Translations under genes and position numbers: made by a program
Shown here: positions 30,038 to 30,714 of the stretch, piece by piece
Numbering within the stretch: the first letter of the stretch is position 1
Layout: the number at the start of each line of letters is the position of its first letter
The notes under the pieces: model-generated
Database searches by the model: none
Seen by the model: only the letters and a program-made list of their open reading frames with translations
Told to the model about the DNA's origin: nothing
IMG/VR virus record: IMGVR_UViG_3300032323_002994
Span: 1-30,714 of that record
DNA from: a virus
Reading direction: 5' to 3' (one strand)
Length of the DNA: 30,714 nucleotides

Positions 30038-30126
30038 TGGAAGGAGCGGTGGGATTCAAACCCACGGAACCTTTTGGGTTCTTCCGATTAGTAATCGGAC
30101 ACTTTAAGTCGCTCAGTCACGCTCCC
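30038..30126 (-). tRNA. tRNA-Ser (ACU) with A34 and altered elbow
   Basis: Class II, 89 nt with CCA. Acceptor GGGAGCG/CGCTCCT, discriminator T, anticodon stem TCCGA/TCGGA with loop TTACTAA (anticodon ACT), variable arm GAACC/GGTTC, T-stem GTGGG/CCCAC. The T-loop TTTGAAT has T56 and the D-loop GAGCGACTTAA has G18 A19, so the 19-56 pair is A-U rather than G-C. Variable arm and T-stem are almost the same as in the adjacent tRNA-Ser(UGA), indicating duplication. A34 in a Ser AGN tRNA is rare in bacteria. Confidence 0.88.
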
Positions 30127-30159
30127 TTCATTTATATATTAATACAGTTTTGATTAATA

Positions 30160-30600
30160 TCAAGCCTTTTTCTTCCACTTTATTCTCTTGTGGCTTTTCT
30201 TTTTCTTCTTACTACCAGAACACATGGAAAGAGTAGGTCTACAAGCTGGATATCCTTTGCCGCTTTTAGTTCCTTTTTCTCGTCCACAGGGAACAATATG
30301 TCCTTTGCGACTTCTCTTGCAATTTACCCATCCTTTTCCATGATTTCTAGAAAACCAACCATGCAGCCCTTCTTTCTTTTCCTTTTCAAAACCTTCTTTC
30401 ACTAATTTGGCAACTGCACCATTTATGCCTTGGAATTCTTTAACATTTTTTTTATGTTTTCTTGCAACATTTTCTATTGCTTCTTCGCTTTTATAGGCAC
30501 GAGTATATTCTCCATTTATGCCATACTTTAAAAAAGTTACTTTATATAACTTTTTTTCAGTTGCTTCGAGTAAAACAGATACTAATAAATCGAATTTCAT
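30160..30600 (-). CDS. Small basic protein with GWFSRN...GWVNCK domain
   Basis: A 146-aa basic protein. The C-terminal half has a pattern common in phage and giant-virus small proteins: GLHGWFSRNHGKGWVNCK, then PCGREKGTKS, YPACRPTLSMC and a lysine-rich end (DUF5872-like, from memory). The cysteines could bind zinc. The N-terminal half is a small separate domain (KLYKVTFLKYGINGEYTRAYKSEEA). The first 13 residues, M-K-F-D-L-L-V-S-V-L-L-E-A, hold L-L-E/A, fitting a prohead-protease site, so it may be packaged with DNA. Its ATG overlaps the stop of the upstream gene (ATGA). Confidence 0.72.
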   Translation of the reverse strand: MKFDLLVSVLLEATEKKLYKVTFLKYGINGEYTRAYKSEEAIENVARKHKKNVKEFQGINGAVAKLVKEGFEKEKKEGLHGWFSRNHGKGWVNCKRSRKGHIVPCGREKGTKSGKGYPACRPTLSMCSGSKKKKKSHKRIKWKKKA

Positions 30601-30714
30601 TTCTTTTTAGATTTCCCCCAATTTTTAGCACCTACTTTTCTACATTTTACCAAAGCACCAGACGCATAAGCAGAAGGCCATACTTTATATCTGCTTTTTA
30701 CTTTAGTATAACAA
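30597..30714 (-). CDS. Small basic protein, C-terminal part (partial)
   Basis: Only the last 38 codons are in the window. They read YKVWPSAYASGALVKCRK then VGAKNWGKSKKK, a motif often found at the ends of small basic phage proteins and in the same family as the neighbouring gene's domain. The stop TGA overlaps the next ATG, so translation is coupled. Confidence 0.75.
   Translation of the reverse strand, partial: CYTKVKSRYKVWPSAYASGALVKCRKVGAKNWGKSKKK

Overview
The window is AT-rich and densely packed with short intergenic gaps. It is a segment of a tailed-phage genome with a contractile (T4-type, myovirus-like) tail. Recognisable T4-type parts are a terminase large subunit (gp17-like, cut by the left edge), tail sheath (gp18-like), tail tube (gp19-like), neck protein (gp14-like), baseplate/tube-cap protein (gp48-like), a LysM-like baseplate protein (gp53-like), a tape measure and two gp26/gp51-like tail or baseplate assembly proteins. 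The host is not resolved. Start codons lack Shine-Dalgarno sequences, the ribonucleotide reductase is the short class I type I remember from Bacteroidetes, and one ORF has a Bacteroidetes-looking lipoprotein signal. These point to a Bacteroidetes-like host, but several promoters look like ordinary sigma70 (TTGACT/TATAAT), which argues against certainty.

Layout. Positions 1-9732 (minus strand) hold the tail module, read sheath, tube, tube-like protein, two assembly proteins, tape measure, gp48-like, gp53-like, terminase. Positions 9824-12583 (plus) hold PhoH and small accessory genes, including two zinc-ribbon proteins. Positions 12584-17738 (minus) hold the neck protein, an unknown, a strong terminator, a very acidic head-core-like protein, a 356-aa protein, and a RecB-like nuclease overlapping an AAA+ ATPase. 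Positions 17783-27033 (plus) hold an HExxH protein, nrdB, a GIY-YIG homing endonuclease, a small protein, nrdA interrupted by an intein, and small genes including a second HExxH protein and a 643-aa cysteine-cluster protein. Positions 27028-30714 (minus) hold a dCMP deaminase, an HNH protein, a HAD deoxyribonucleotidase, six tRNA genes, tRNA and gene fragments, and two small basic proteins.

How the genes work together. nrdA/nrdB, the dCMP deaminase and the 5'(3')-nucleotidase form a nucleotide-supply set. At least fourteen genes have a TAAATA box 5-14 nt before the start codon, like the T4 late promoter core but so close that transcripts would be leaderless or nearly so. A different group of small proteins shares an L-x-E site in the N-terminal 8-24 residues, which resembles the T4 capsid-targeting and prohead-protease signal, so they may be packaged in the head.

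The most unusual signal is in the tRNAs. Three of six carry paired substitutions at the D-loop/T-loop elbow: tRNA-Val and tRNA-Pro have A18 with G55, and tRNA-Ser(ACU) has A19 with U56. The other three are canonical. One tRNA-Ser also has an A34 (ACU) anticodon, which is rare in bacterial-type tRNAs.
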